DNA of 64,000 nt, from the NCBI RefSeq assembly GCF_000202835.1, contig NC_015186.1, positions 3,009,501 to 3,073,500 on the forward strand. Direction: 5' to 3'. The position numbers and the translations under genes are program-made. This document shows positions 17,783 to 26,940 of the stretch, piece by piece. This DNA is from Acidiphilium multivorum AIU301 (GTDB taxonomy: Bacteria > Pseudomonadota > Alphaproteobacteria > Acetobacterales > Acetobacteraceae). The notes beneath the pieces were generated by a model. That model was not told the origin of the DNA and did no database searches. It worked only from the letters and a program-made list of their open reading frames with translations. How positions within the stretch are numbered: position 1 is the stretch's first letter; each line of letters starts with the position of its first letter.

Positions 17783-18691
17783 ATGTCGGGCAGCGGATCA
17801 AAACCCTCCATCGGCTTCATCGGCGTCGGCTTCATGGGCCACGGCATGGCGAAGAACATCGTCGAGGCCGGCTACGCCCTCACGGTGATGGCGCACCGCA
17901 ACCGCGCCCCGGTCGAGGACCTGATCGGCCGCGGCGCGAAGGAAGCGAAAACCCCGCGCGAAATCGCCGAGGCGAGCGACATCGTGTTCCTCTGCGTCAC
18001 CGGCAGCCCGCAGGTGCGCGCCGTGACCGAGGGGGAAAACGGCCTCGCCGCCGCCGGCCGGACGCTCACCATCGTCGACTGCTCGACCTCCGATCCGTCG
18101 GTCACGGTGCCGCTCGCCGAGAGCCTCGCTGCGCGCAACATCACCCTGCTCGACGCCCCGCTCGGCCGCACGCCGAAGGACGCTTGGGAAGGCACGCTCG
18201 ACGTGATGATCGGCGGCGCCGCCGAGGATGTCGCCCGCGTGCGCCCGGTGATCGACACCTTCGCCCAGCGCGTGATCCATACCGGGCAGACCGGCACCGG
18301 CCACACGATGAAGCTGCTGAACAACTTCCTCTCGATGGGCTATGGCGCGCTCTATGCCGAGGCGCTGATGCTCGGCGCCAAGGCCGGGCTTTCGGCCGAG
18401 ACCTTCCACAGCGTGATCGCCGGCGGGCGGATGGATTGCGGCTTCTACCAGACCTTCATGCAATACGTGGTCGGGCGCGACCGCAACGCCCACAAGTTCA
18501 CGCTGAACAACGCGCTGAAGGACACCGCCTATCTCAACGCCTTCGCGGTGGCGCAGGGCGCGGCCAACCCGCTCGCCGCCGCCGTGCGCAATTCCTATGC
18601 CCAGGCGGTGGGCGCCGGGCGGGGCGACGATTTCGTGCCGATGCTGGCCGATTTCATCGCCGAGGCCAACGGGGTGAAACGGGCGGAATGA
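17783..18691 (+). CDS. NAD(P)-dependent beta-hydroxyacid dehydrogenase (YihU/3-hydroxyisobutyrate dehydrogenase-like)
   Basis: 302 residues. Rossmann motif IGFIGVGFMGHGMAKNIVEAG, substrate loop DAPLGRTPKDAWEGTLDVMIGG, and the catalytic Lys in GTGHTMKLLNNFLSMGYGALYAEA. The GRTP.DA.EGTL form of the loop differs from LtnD (GGTARAAEGKL) and is closer to the sulfolactaldehyde/tartronate-semialdehyde reductase side of the superfamily. It starts the divergent arm under the LacI operators and overlaps otnC by 4 bases. It may oxidise a different C4 acid stereoisomer or act on a pathway product; the substrate cannot be read from sequence. Confidence 0.87.
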   Translation: MSGSGSKPSIGFIGVGFMGHGMAKNIVEAGYALTVMAHRNRAPVEDLIGRGAKEAKTPREIAEASDIVFLCVTGSPQVRAVTEGENGLAAAGRTLTIVDCSTSDPSVTVPLAESLAARNITLLDAPLGRTPKDAWEGTLDVMIGGAAEDVARVRPVIDTFAQRVIHTGQTGTGHTMKLLNNFLSMGYGALYAEALMLGAKAGLSAETFHSVIAGGRMDCGFYQTFMQYVVGRDRNAHKFTLNNALKDTAYLNAFAVAQGAANPLAAAVRNSYAQAVGAGRGDDFVPMLADFIAEANGVKRAE

Positions 18692-19323
18692 GCGAGAGCG
18701 CGCTGCGCGAGGCGATCTGCCGCTTCGGCCGGTCGCTGTTCGAGCGGGGGCTGACGCCCGGTTCCTCGGGCAATATCAGCGTGCGGCTGGAGGATGGCGG
18801 CTGGCTCTGCACGCCGACCGACGCCTCGCTCGGCTTTCTCGACCCCGCGCGCATCGCCCGGCTCGACGCGAACCGCCGGCTGGTTTCCGGCGACAAGCCG
18901 ACCAAGGAAATCCCGCTGCACGACGCGCTGTACGACACGCGGCCAGAGGCCGGCGCGGTGGTGCATCTGCATTCGACCCACGCCGTCGCCCTCTCGATGC
19001 TGCCGGAGATCGACCCGGCGGAGGCGCTGCCACCGCTGACGCCGTATGTGATGATGCGCGTCGGCAAGGTGGCGCTGGTGCCGTTCCACGTGCCGGGCGA
19101 CCCGGCGGTGGGCGATGCCATTCGCGGGCTCGCCGGCAAGCACAGCGCCGTGCTGCTGGCCAATCACGGCCCGGTCGTCGCCGGCACGTCGCTCCAGGCG
19201 GCGGTGTTCGCGATGGAGGAGCTGGAGGAGACGGCGAAGCTGCACCTGCTCACCCGCGGGCTCAACCCGCGGCTGCTGACGACAGAACAGCAGGCGGCGG
19301 TGCGGGCGAAATTCGGGGTCTGA
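18688..19323 (+). CDS. otnC: 3-oxo-tetronate 4-phosphate decarboxylase (class II aldolase family)
   Basis: 211 residues of the class II aldolase/adducin family. The phosphate-binding TPGSSGNISVRLEDG motif is near residue 22. Zn ligands lie in VVHLHSTHAVALSML (two His), and a third His in LLANHGPVVAGTSLQAAVFAMEELEETAKL, and the family's PTDASLG occurs in between. In the tetronate pathway OtnC decarboxylates 3-oxo-tetronate 4-phosphate to dihydroxyacetone phosphate, feeding glycolysis. The ATGA overlap with the upstream dehydrogenase and shared control with otnK/otnI/ltnD support this. Confidence 0.9.
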   Translation: MSESALREAICRFGRSLFERGLTPGSSGNISVRLEDGGWLCTPTDASLGFLDPARIARLDANRRLVSGDKPTKEIPLHDALYDTRPEAGAVVHLHSTHAVALSMLPEIDPAEALPPLTPYVMMRVGKVALVPFHVPGDPAVGDAIRGLAGKHSAVLLANHGPVVAGTSLQAAVFAMEELEETAKLHLLTRGLNPRLLTTEQQAAVRAKFGV

Positions 19324-19338
19324 TCCCCTTCCCCGCCG

Positions 19339-19917
19339 TCAGGCCCGGCCGGCTTCGTCGGGAAAATGCTGCGGCGCCTCGCGCCGGTCGGTCATGCCGT
19401 AGTCGCGGATGACGCGCACCAGCCGGTGCGACGCCCCCTCGCCCGCCCCGGCTCCCGTTCCGCTCCTGAGGAGCAAAACATCGCCCGGGGTGAGGACGGC
19501 CTCGAACACGTCCCAGCCGACGAGGCCAGGCACCGCGGGGTCGAGCCCGAGGTCGCGGGCCAGGGCCTCCGCCGTCATGCCCGCCGCCCCCTCGCGCCGC
19601 GCGGTGAGGAGCGAAACGCCTGCGGAGTCCGCCTCCGCCACCACCCCGACGCGCAGGCGATAATCCGCGAACAGCGCGCGCCGCGCCTCTTCCTGGGCGC
19701 GGTGATGCAGGGCGTGGCGGCGCCAGGCGATCAGCGCCGCCTCGTCCCGCCAGAGCGAGACCGAGAGCAGCCAGCCCGGCCGGGTCAGGCTGCGATAGCG
19801 GATGTTCTCGATGAACCCGTCGATCCCTTCGAGTTCGGGCCGCAGCAGCCGGGCATGGCCGAAATAGTCGTCCAGCCGGCCGTCCTTCGGCCTGACCTCG
19901 AAGATGACGGCGTGCAT
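19339..19917 (-). CDS. antibiotic biosynthesis monooxygenase (ABM)-domain protein
   Basis: 192 residues. Residues 1-95 form one ABM/dimeric alpha-beta barrel unit: HAVIFEVRPKDGRLDDYF, IDGFIENIRYRSLTRPGWLLSVSLWRDEAALIAWRRHALHHRAQ. The C-terminal part (about 100-192) is less clear but has a second sheet-like stretch (GLVGWDVFEAVLTPGDVLLL), possibly a degenerate second ABM unit. ABM proteins range from haem-degrading enzymes to quinone monooxygenases. No catalytic residues here allow a choice. It converges with otnC and has the DUF2889 gene immediately upstream on the same strand (gap 4 bases). Confidence 0.78.
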   Translation of the reverse strand: MHAVIFEVRPKDGRLDDYFGHARLLRPELEGIDGFIENIRYRSLTRPGWLLSVSLWRDEAALIAWRRHALHHRAQEEARRALFADYRLRVGVVAEADSAGVSLLTARREGAAGMTAEALARDLGLDPAVPGLVGWDVFEAVLTPGDVLLLRSGTGAGAGEGASHRLVRVIRDYGMTDRREAPQHFPDEAGRA

Positions 19918-19921
19918 CGCT

Positions 19922-20512
19922 CTATTCGGCCGCCGCCTCGGCCTCGCGCCGGCGCTCTTCCGCCCGGGCGCGAACCTTGGCGACCAGCGGCCCCTGCTCG
20001 TTATAGGCGTGGCAGGAATTGAGCAGGGCGCTCGGGATGTCCCAGCGGTCCTCGGTGGTGCCGCCCTCGCGCGCCGATTTGTGGGCGCGGATCGAGAACA
20101 TCGTCTGGATCGCGGTGGTGGCGACCTGCTGGAGCAGCTCGCGCAGATGGGTGCAGCCGGCCGTGCCGCCGACGCGCTCCATCGCCCCCTTGAGGAAGCC
20201 CTTGCCGATCGTCAGCCCCGCCAGCGCGGCGAAGTTCGGCGCCACCCCGGGGCAGATCGCGTGCGGCGTGTCGTCCATCGCCGCCTCGGCGCGGACGACG
20301 GTGAGCTTGTCGTCGATCGTCAGGCGCAGACCCATCCCGTGCAGCGCCTCGCCGGCGTTGATCCGCCCGCGGTCGTGATTGCCGAAACTGTAGGTCTTGG
20401 TGTCCTTCATGTGGGCTTCGATGTCCACGAGGCCGTCGGCGCGCAGATAGCCGCGGATCGCGATGTCGCGCAGGTGGAGCAGTTGCCGGGATTCGGCATG
20501 GCTGAGGGGCAT
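19922..20512 (-). CDS. DUF2889 family protein
   Basis: 196 residues. It matches the DUF2889 pattern: RDIAIRGYLRADGLVDIEAHMKDTKTYSF near the start, INAGEALHGMGLRLTIDDKLTVV, then ICPGVAPNFAALAGLTIGKGFLKGAMERVGG and GCTHLRELLQQVATTAIQT with the conserved Cys-Thr-His. Its function is unknown; DUF2889 genes often sit near aromatic or CoA-dependent catabolism genes in proteobacteria. The frame stays open far upstream, but the ATG giving MPLSHAESRQLLHLR is chosen because homology starts there. Confidence 0.82.
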   Translation of the reverse strand: MPLSHAESRQLLHLRDIAIRGYLRADGLVDIEAHMKDTKTYSFGNHDRGRINAGEALHGMGLRLTIDDKLTVVRAEAAMDDTPHAICPGVAPNFAALAGLTIGKGFLKGAMERVGGTAGCTHLRELLQQVATTAIQTMFSIRAHKSAREGGTTEDRWDIPSALLNSCHAYNEQGPLVAKVRARAEERRREAEAAAE

Positions 20513-20701
20513 GGAGCGAAAACTTTCCCTGATCTCGATGTTGACGAATAGGTTAAGCGCTGCCCGGACGGCTTGCAAATGCTCCGGCGCGATGCATGAC
20601 AGGGTTGCTGCCCCTCGCGCGCGGTTGTCTGCCGCGCGAGACCGGCGCAATCTGTCGCGCCTCGTTTTCATCGCCCCTCCCGGCGCCACCCGAACGGACC
20701 C

Positions 20702-22186
20702 ATGGAATACACGCACAGGCAACGGCTTCAGGTCATCTCCGGTATCATCCTGTGCATCCTGCTGGCGGCGATCGACCAGACGGTGGTGATCCCCGCGGTG
20801 CCGGCGATGGCGGCGGGGCTGCACGGCTTCTCCCATCTCTCCTGGGTGGTGACGGCCTATCTGCTGACCTCGACGGCGACGACCCCGCTTTACGGCCGGC
20901 TGTCCGACCAGTTCGGCCGGCGGCAGACCCTGATCCCCTCGATCGCGCTGTTCGTCCTCGCCTCCTGCGTCTGCGCCACGGCAGAAACCCTGCCCTGGCT
21001 GATCGCCGGGCGGGCCTTGCAGGGGGTGGGCGGCGGCGGGCTGATGGCGATCGCGCAGGCGGCGATCGCCGACGTGGTCAGCCCGCGCGAGCGCGGCAAG
21101 TACCAAGCCTACATGGCCGGGACCTGGGGCGTCGCCTCGACCGCGGGGCCGGTGGTCGGCGGCTGGGTGACCGATCATCTCTCGTGGCAGTGGATCTTCT
21201 GGTTCAACGTGCCGCTCGGCCTCGCCGCGCTGGTGCTGAGCCAGATCGGGTTGCGCCAGCTCAGGACGGTGGCACGCGGCGGGCGGATCGACTACGAGGG
21301 CGCGGCCCTGCTCACCTGCGCCGTCACCGCCTTCCTGATCGGCCTGTCCTGGGGCGGGCGGAACTATCCGTGGCTTTCGGCGCCGGTGATCGGCATCTTC
21401 GCGGCGGGCTTCGCGCTGATCGCCGCCCTCTGGCGGTGGGAGGCGCGCGCCGCCGTCCCGCTGCTGCCGATGCGGCTGTTCGGCAGCGCCTCCTTCGTGC
21501 GGCTGGTCGGGATCGGGTTCCTCACGGCGCTGGCGATGTTCTCGGCGATCTTCCTGCTGCCGCTGTTCTTCCAGCTGGTCTACCGCGCCAATGCCGCGCA
21601 GTCCGGCTGGGACATCATGCCGTTCATGATCGCGAGCACGATCGGCGCCTACGCCGCCGGCCAGGTGGCGCGGCGCACCGGGCGGACGCGCAAGCTGCTC
21701 ATCGGCGGCCTCGTCGTCGGCACCGCCGGCTTCGTCCTGCTCGGCCTGCTGCCGCGCGCGACCCCGCTCGGCCTCGTCGTCTTCAACTGCTTCGTCATGG
21801 GGCTCGGAATCGGCTTCGTCCTGCCCTCGAACCTCGTCGCGGTGCAGAATGCGGCGACCCGACACGATGTCGGCGCCGCGACCGCGACGCTGCTGCTGCT
21901 GCGGGCGATGGGCGGCGCGTTCGGCGCGACCATCGCCGGCGCGGTGCTGCTGCTGCGCCTCGGCCGGCAGATCGACGCGCCGGGCGCCGCGGCCGAACGC
22001 GCGATGGCGGCGAACCCGGCGCTGCCGGCGGCATTCCACGCGGCGTTCCTGATCACCGCCGGCTTCGCCCTGCTCGGCCTCGTCGCGGCTATCCGGGTGG
22101 AGGACACGCCGCTGCGCGAAACCGTGGCATCCGACGGCACCGACACCGACGAGGCCGACGCCGAACCCGCCGCGATCGGCCACTGA
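20702..22186 (+). CDS. MFS transporter, DHA2 (14-TM) drug:H+ antiporter family
   Basis: 494 residues with about 14 hydrophobic helices. Family motifs: LLAAIDQTVVIPAVPAM in TM1 (DHA2 motif D1), LYGRLSDQFGRRQTLIP between TM2 and TM3 (motif A), and GTWGVASTAGPVVGGWVTD in TM5 (motif C, antiporters). It probably exports a drug or metabolite across the inner membrane. No TetR/MarR regulator or membrane-fusion protein is adjacent, so the substrate is open. A GC-rich perfect palindrome lies just past the stop. Confidence 0.9.
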   Translation: MEYTHRQRLQVISGIILCILLAAIDQTVVIPAVPAMAAGLHGFSHLSWVVTAYLLTSTATTPLYGRLSDQFGRRQTLIPSIALFVLASCVCATAETLPWLIAGRALQGVGGGGLMAIAQAAIADVVSPRERGKYQAYMAGTWGVASTAGPVVGGWVTDHLSWQWIFWFNVPLGLAALVLSQIGLRQLRTVARGGRIDYEGAALLTCAVTAFLIGLSWGGRNYPWLSAPVIGIFAAGFALIAALWRWEARAAVPLLPMRLFGSASFVRLVGIGFLTALAMFSAIFLLPLFFQLVYRANAAQSGWDIMPFMIASTIGAYAAGQVARRTGRTRKLLIGGLVVGTAGFVLLGLLPRATPLGLVVFNCFVMGLGIGFVLPSNLVAVQNAATRHDVGAATATLLLLRAMGGAFGATIAGAVLLLRLGRQIDAPGAAAERAMAANPALPAAFHAAFLITAGFALLGLVAAIRVEDTPLRETVASDGTDTDEADAEPAAIGH

Positions 22187-22195
22187 CGTTTTGCC

Positions 22196-22215
22196 CCCGC
22201 GCCGCGCGGCGCGGG
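22196..22215 (+). terminator. GC-rich palindrome after the MFS gene
   Basis: A perfect 20-base self-complementary sequence (10-base arms starting CCCGCGCCGC, no loop bases) ten bases after the MFS stop. It has no U-tract, so it is a weak intrinsic terminator at best and could be a Rho-assisted pause. Confidence 0.4.
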
Positions 22216-22427
22216 CGAAATCACGTTTCCGTGATGATGCGGCGCGGCATCCGGGCCGCCTCGTCCCCCGCGCAATAAAATTTCGCGATCCACGCGGCGC
22301 GAGGGCAGCGGGATTGCCGCGCGGCACCGCCGCGCGCAGCGATCGGCAAGCCGTTACGATCCGGACAAAAACCTGATTTTGCTCGCAAATTTCGATCACG
22401 CGGCGCATAATTCGCAGCGGATAAAAA

Positions 22428-22447
22428 GCCCGGCGCAAAGGCCGGGC
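22428..22447 (-). terminator. intrinsic-terminator-like hairpin facing leftward, just upstream of the IOR gene
   Basis: Perfect 7-base arms GCCCGGC (22428-22434) and GCCGGGC (22441-22447) around a 6-base loop. Read on the minus strand it is followed by TTTTTATCC, the classic terminator form. No minus-strand gene lies upstream, so it would stop antisense transcription coming out of the IOR gene. On the plus strand the hairpin lies in the leader 15 bases before the IOR ATG. Confidence 0.5.
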
Positions 22448-22461
22448 GGGGGAAATTCCGC

Positions 22462-25400
22462 ATGAAGACCGCCGACACCATGCTCGACATCCGCTACCGC
22501 CCCGGCCCCGGACGGGTGATCCTGACCGGAACCCAGGCGCTGATCCGCCTGCTGCTGGCGCAGCGCCGGCGCGATGCGGCCTCGGGGCTGAACACGGCGG
22601 GGTTTCTCTCCGGCTATCGCGGCTCGCCGCTCGGCGCGGTCGACATCCAGGCCCATGCCGCCGCCGCGGTGCTGGCGGCGGAGGGCATCGTCTTCCGCCC
22701 CGGCGTGAACGAGGACCTGGCGATGACCGCAATCTGGGGCACCCAGATCGTCCCGCTCTTCCCCGGCGCCACACACCAGGGCGTGTTCGCCATGTGGTAT
22801 GGCAAGGGGCCGGGCGTCGACCGCTCGGGCGATGCGCTCAAGCATGCCAATTACGCCGGCACCACCCGCCACGGCGGCGTGCTGGTGGTCGCGGGCGACG
22901 ATCATGCGGCGAAATCCTCCACCGTCGCGCATCAGAGCGAGCCGGCGCTGATCGCCGCCGGCGTGCCGGTGCTGGCGCCGAGCTCGGTGGCGGACATTCT
23001 CGAACTCGGGCTTTATGGCTGGGCGGCCTCGCGCCATTCCGGCCTCTATGTCGGGTTCAAGACGGTCGAGGAAATCATCGACTGCACCGCCTCGGTCGAG
23101 ACCGGCCTCGATGTCCCGATCATCCTGCCGGACATCGACCCCGACAGCGTCGCGATGCGGCTGCACGAGCCGGTGCTGGCGCAGGAGGCGCGGGTGCTCG
23201 GCCTGCGCCGGCCGGCGCTGATGGATTTCGTCGCCGCCAACCGGATCAACCGCATCGTCGAACCCGCCCCCGGCGCGCGGCTCGGCATCGTCACCGCCGG
23301 GAAATCCTTTCTCGATGTCGAGCAGGCGCGGGCCGATCTCGGGCTCGGCTTCGCCCGCGTGCTCAAGCTCGGCATGACCTGGCCTGTCGAGCCCGGGATC
23401 GTGCGGGAGTTCGCGCGCGGGCTGGAGGAGATCGTCGTCGTCGAGGAAAAGGCGCCGGTGATCGAGGACCAGCTGCGGGCGATCCTCTACGGCATGGCCG
23501 GCGCGCCACGCATCGTCGGCAAGCGCGACGAGACCGGGGCCACGCTGTTCCGCGCCGAGAGCGACCTCTCCGCCGCCGATGTGACGCTCGGGCTCGGCCG
23601 GCGGGCGCAGCGCCTCCTGCCGGACGAGGCGCGGGAGGCGGCGCTCGCGCACCTCGCCGCGACGATCAAGGCCGGCCACGCGCTCGATTTCGGCGCCCAC
23701 CGGGTGCCGCATTTCTGCGCCGGCTGCCCGCACAACACCAGCACGAAAGTGCCGGAGGGCTCGCGGGCGATGGCGGGCATTGGCTGCCATTTCATGGCGA
23801 CGTGGATGGACCGCGCGACCGATGTCTATTCCCACATGGGCGGCGAGGGCGCGGCCTGGATCGGCCAGGCGCCGTTCACCACCGAGCGGCACGTCTTCGC
23901 CAATATCGGCGACGGCACCTATCACCATTCCGGCCTGCTCGCGATCCGCGCCGCCATCGCCGCCGGGGTGAACATCACCTATCGCGTGCTGTTCAACGAC
24001 GCGGTGGCGATGACCGGCGGCCAGCATGTCGACGGGCCGCTGAGCGTGCCGCAGATCACCCGCGAACTCGCCGCCGAAGGGGTGCGGCGGATCGAGGTGG
24101 TCACCGACGAGCCGGAGAAATACCGGGGTGTTGCCGATCTCGCGCCCGGCGTCACCGTATCCCATCGCCGCGAGCTGGACGCGATCCAGCGCGCCATCCG
24201 CGAGATCCCCGGTGTCACCGCGATCGTCTACGACCAGACCTGCGCGACCGAGAAGCGCCGCCGCCGCAAGCGCGGCACGATGGCCGACCCGGCGAAGCGC
24301 GCCTTCATCAACAAGCGCGTCTGCGAGGGCTGCGGGGACTGTTCGCTGGTGTCGAACTGCATCGCCGTGGTGCCGGTGGAAACCCCGTTCGGGCGCAAGC
24401 GGGCGATCGACCAATCCGCCTGCAACAAGGATTTCTCCTGCGTCGAGGGGTTCTGCCCGAGCTTCGTCACCGTGCATGGCGGCGGGCTGAAGCGGCCGGA
24501 GGCGACGCGCGCCGCCCCGCCCGATGACCTGCCCGAACCCGCGCTGCCGCCGCCGGAATGGGACATGGTGGTGGCCGGGATCGGCGGCACCGGCGTGGTG
24601 ACGATCGGCGCGCTGCTCGGCGTGGCCGCGCATCTCGACGGCACGCCGGTTTCGGTGGTCGATGTGCTCGGCCTCGCGCAGAAGGGCGGCGCCGTGGTCT
24701 CGCATCTGCGCTTCGGGGCGGCGGCCGGGGTGGCGCAGGCGCTGCGGGTGCCGGCCGGCCGGGCCAACCTGCTGCTCGGCTGCGACGCGCTGGTCGCCGG
24801 CGAGCGGGAGACGCTCGACTGCCTCGGCGAACAGACCCGGGCGGTGGTCAACCTGCACGAGACGATCACCGGGGAGTTCACCCGCAACCCCGCCTTCTCG
24901 CTGCCGATGGCGCGGCTGCGGCAGACCCTCGCGCGCCGGGTGGGCGAGGCGCATCTCGACACGATCGAGGCCACCGCGATCGCCACCGCGCTGATGGGGG
25001 ACGCGATCGCGACCAACCTGTTCCTGCTCGGCTATGCCTGGCAGCGCGGGCTCGTGCCGGTGAGCCGGGCGGCGATCGCGCAGGCGGTGGAGCTGAACGG
25101 GCAGGCGGTCGCCCTCAACCTCGCCGCCTTCGCCTGGGGCCGCGCCGCGGCGCATGACCGCAGCACCGTTGCGGCGGTGGCGGCACCGCCGGGGGCCGAG
25201 CCTTCCGGGTTCGACGCGCTGTTCGACATGCTGCGCGACGATCTCGCCGCCTACCAGAACCGCCGCTACGCCGCGCGCTTCGCCGAGACGGTCGCCGCCG
25301 TGCGCGAGGCCGAGCGGGCGGTGCGGCCAAACTCGACGGAACTCGCCGAAACCGTGGCGCGCACGCTGCACCGGCTGATGGCCTACAAGGACGAATACGA

Positions 25401-25881
25401 GGTCGCCCGGCTGTATTCCCGTCCCGCATTCCGCGCCGAGCTCGCGCGCACCTTCACCGACACGCGGGATATCCGCCTGCACCTCGCCCCGCCGCTGCTC
25501 GCCCGGCGCGACAAGGTGACCGGCCTGCCGCAAAAGCGCGAATACGGCCCCTGGATGCTGAAGGCGCTGGCCGCGCTGGCGCCGCTAAAGGTGCTGCGCG
25601 GCACGGTGCTCGACCCGTTCGGCCACAGCGCCGAGCGGCGGGGCGAGCGCGCGCTGATCGGCCGCTACGAGACCACGGCGCGGCGGATCGCGCTGATGCT
25701 GGCCGAGGACAACTTCGCCGCCGCCCTGGCGCTGGCCGCGATTCCCGCCGAGATCCGCGGCTTCGGCCATGTGAAGGCGCGCAACCTCGCCGCCGCCGGG
25801 GCACGCTGGGCGGAGCGCGAGGCCGCCTTCATCGCGCCGGCCCCGGCAGCCGCGCCGCGACTGCCGGCGGCGGCGGAATAG
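22462..25881 (+). CDS. indolepyruvate ferredoxin oxidoreductase, fused single-chain type
   Basis: 1139 residues, the length of the fused IorA-IorB enzyme of aerobic proteobacteria that oxidatively decarboxylates arylpyruvates (from Trp, Phe, Tyr) to aryl-acyl-CoA. The N-terminal pyrimidine-binding domain (GYRGSPLGAVDIQAHA; NEDLAMTAIWGTQ) is followed by the TPP-binding domain with GDGTYHHSG and LFNDAVAMTGGQHVDG around residues 480-525. A cysteine-rich linker has C621, C624, C627 and C633, then C654, C660 and C665, for Fe-S clusters. The gamma-type domain begins at VVAGIGGTGVVTIGALLG (about 705), and a C-terminal DUF6537 extension completes the protein. It stands alone; convergent with the AbrB-type gene with no intervening base. 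Confidence 0.93.
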   Translation: MKTADTMLDIRYRPGPGRVILTGTQALIRLLLAQRRRDAASGLNTAGFLSGYRGSPLGAVDIQAHAAAAVLAAEGIVFRPGVNEDLAMTAIWGTQIVPLFPGATHQGVFAMWYGKGPGVDRSGDALKHANYAGTTRHGGVLVVAGDDHAAKSSTVAHQSEPALIAAGVPVLAPSSVADILELGLYGWAASRHSGLYVGFKTVEEIIDCTASVETGLDVPIILPDIDPDSVAMRLHEPVLAQEARVLGLRRPALMDFVAANRINRIVEPAPGARLGIVTAGKSFLDVEQARADLGLGFARVLKLGMTWPVEPGIVREFARGLEEIVVVEEKAPVIEDQLRAILYGMAGAPRIVGKRDETGATLFRAESDLSAADVTLGLGRRAQRLLPDEAREAALAHLAATIKAGHALDFGAHRVPHFCAGCPHNTSTKVPEGSRAMAGIGCHFMATWMDRATDVYSHMGGEGAAWIGQAPFTTERHVFANIGDGTYHHSGLLAIRAAIAAGVNITYRVLFNDAVAMTGGQHVDGPLSVPQITRELAAEGVRRIEVVTDEPEKYRGVADLAPGVTVSHRRELDAIQRAIREIPGVTAIVYDQTCATEKRRRRKRGTMADPAKRAFINKRVCEGCGDCSLVSNCIAVVPVETPFGRKRAIDQSACNKDFSCVEGFCPSFVTVHGGGLKRPEATRAAPPDDLPEPALPPPEWDMVVAGIGGTGVVTIGALLGVAAHLDGTPVSVVDVLGLAQKGGAVVSHLRFGAAAGVAQALRVPAGRANLLLGCDALVAGERETLDCLGEQTRAVVNLHETITGEFTRNPAFSLPMARLRQTLARRVGEAHLDTIEATAIATALMGDAIATNLFLLGYAWQRGLVPVSRAAIAQAVELNGQAVALNLAAFAWGRAAAHDRSTVAAVAAPPGAEPSGFDALFDMLRDDLAAYQNRRYAARFAETVAAVREAERAVRPNSTELAETVARTLHRLMAYKDEYEVARLYSRPAFRAELARTFTDTRDIRLHLAPPLLARRDKVTGLPQKREYGPWMLKALAALAPLKVLRGTVLDPFGHSAERRGERALIGRYETTARRIALMLAEDNFAAALALAAIPAEIRGFGHVKARNLAAAGARWAEREAAFIAPAPAAAPRLPAAAE

Positions 25882-26940
25882 TCAGCCGCTCAAGCCGGCA
25901 CGGCGGCGCAGCAGGCGGGCGAAGAGCGGCATGGTGAACATCACCAGCACCACCCGCAGCACATGCACGGCGAGCACGAAGGTCACGTCGGTCCGGGCGG
26001 CGATCGCCATCGCCAGCGCGGCATAGATGCCGCCGGGCAGCGTGGCGAGATAGCCGTCGAAATCCGAGGCGCCGGCGAGATGCGCGAGCAGAACGCCAAG
26101 CCCGGCGCAGATCACGTTCACCAGCAGGATGAGCGCCAGCGCCGTCGGCAGCGCGCGGCCGATCTCGGCGAGCCGGCCGCGGGTGAAGCGCACCCCGGCC
26201 TGCCAGCCGATCGCCGCATAGGCGAGATCGACGATCGGGAACGGCACGCTCGCGCCGCCGGTGCGGCCGGTGAGGGTGATCCCGGCGGCGACGATCAGCG
26301 GGGCGAGCAGCGGCCCGGCCGGCATGCGGGTGAGGCGCGCGAGCACCAGGCCGGCCGGCGCGGCGATGGCGACGAGGGCAAGCCCCGCCAGCCCGGCCGG
26401 CCGCGGCGCCGCCGCCGGATGCCCGGCGGCATGAAACACGAAGGCGGCGACCAGCGGCATCGTCGCGGTGACGAAGCCGACGCGCAGATATTGCACCACC
26501 GCGACCATGCGGATGTCGGCGCCGAGTTCGGCGGCCAGCGCCACGACGGCCGAGGCGCCGCCGGTGGTCAGCGCCAGCGCCCCCGTCGTCGCGTCCACAT
26601 CGCGGCGCAGCCCCATCAGCAGCCCGGCGCCGATCGAGACCAGCAATGTGATGAAGGTGACGATCACCACCGGCACCGCATGGGCGGCGAGCGCGCGCAG
26701 CGTCGAGGCACGGACTAGCGCGCCGATGACGACGCCGAGCACTGCCTGCGCCGCGAGCGTCGCGCCGCGCGGCACGCCCTCGGGCGCCAGCCCGGCCAGG
26801 GCAAGCGCGGTGGCGACGAACAGCGCCGCGAACAGCGCCGCGGAAGGCACCCCCACCCGCGCCAGCAGAAGGGACAGCGCCACGGTCGCAAGCACGAGCA
26901 AGGCCCAGCGCGATGCCGCCGCCTGGCGCGGGACCCTCAT
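25882..26940 (-). CDS. AbrB-family (ammonia monooxygenase-like) membrane protein
   Basis: About 352 residues with ten or so hydrophobic helices in two similar halves, the Gneg_AbrB_dup/AbrB integral-membrane family (TIGR03082 type). Family-like segments include QAVLGVVIGALV, GASAVVALAAELGADIRMVAVVQYLRV in the first half and GWQAGVRFTRGRL, LPGGIYAALAMAIAARTDVTFVLAVHVLRVVLVM in the second. The old name ammonia monooxygenase is misleading; members are regulators or transporters of unknown substrate. The start is taken at MRVPRQAAASRW; MFMRVPRQ two codons earlier (26946) is equally possible, and the upstream extension to 27054 looks non-coding. Confidence 0.83.
   Translation of the reverse strand: MRVPRQAAASRWALLVLATVALSLLLARVGVPSAALFAALFVATALALAGLAPEGVPRGATLAAQAVLGVVIGALVRASTLRALAAHAVPVVIVTFITLLVSIGAGLLMGLRRDVDATTGALALTTGGASAVVALAAELGADIRMVAVVQYLRVGFVTATMPLVAAFVFHAAGHPAAAPRPAGLAGLALVAIAAPAGLVLARLTRMPAGPLLAPLIVAAGITLTGRTGGASVPFPIVDLAYAAIGWQAGVRFTRGRLAEIGRALPTALALILLVNVICAGLGVLLAHLAGASDFDGYLATLPGGIYAALAMAIAARTDVTFVLAVHVLRVVLVMFTMPLFARLLRRRAGLSG

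Noticed and set aside
20513-22774. N-terminal extension of the DUF2889 frame to 950 codons
   Set aside because: It would lie antisense to the MFS gene, is Arg-rich and lacks homology; the ATG at 20512 fits the family start.
22396-25533. 1045-codon open frame antisense to the IOR gene
   Set aside because: Composition is Arg/Asp/Gly/His-rich with no domain; it mirrors the third-position GC bias of the real gene, whose motifs are unmistakable.
25882-26940. ammonia monooxygenase
   Set aside because: This is a legacy name of the AbrB-type membrane family; no AmoA/B/C motifs are present.
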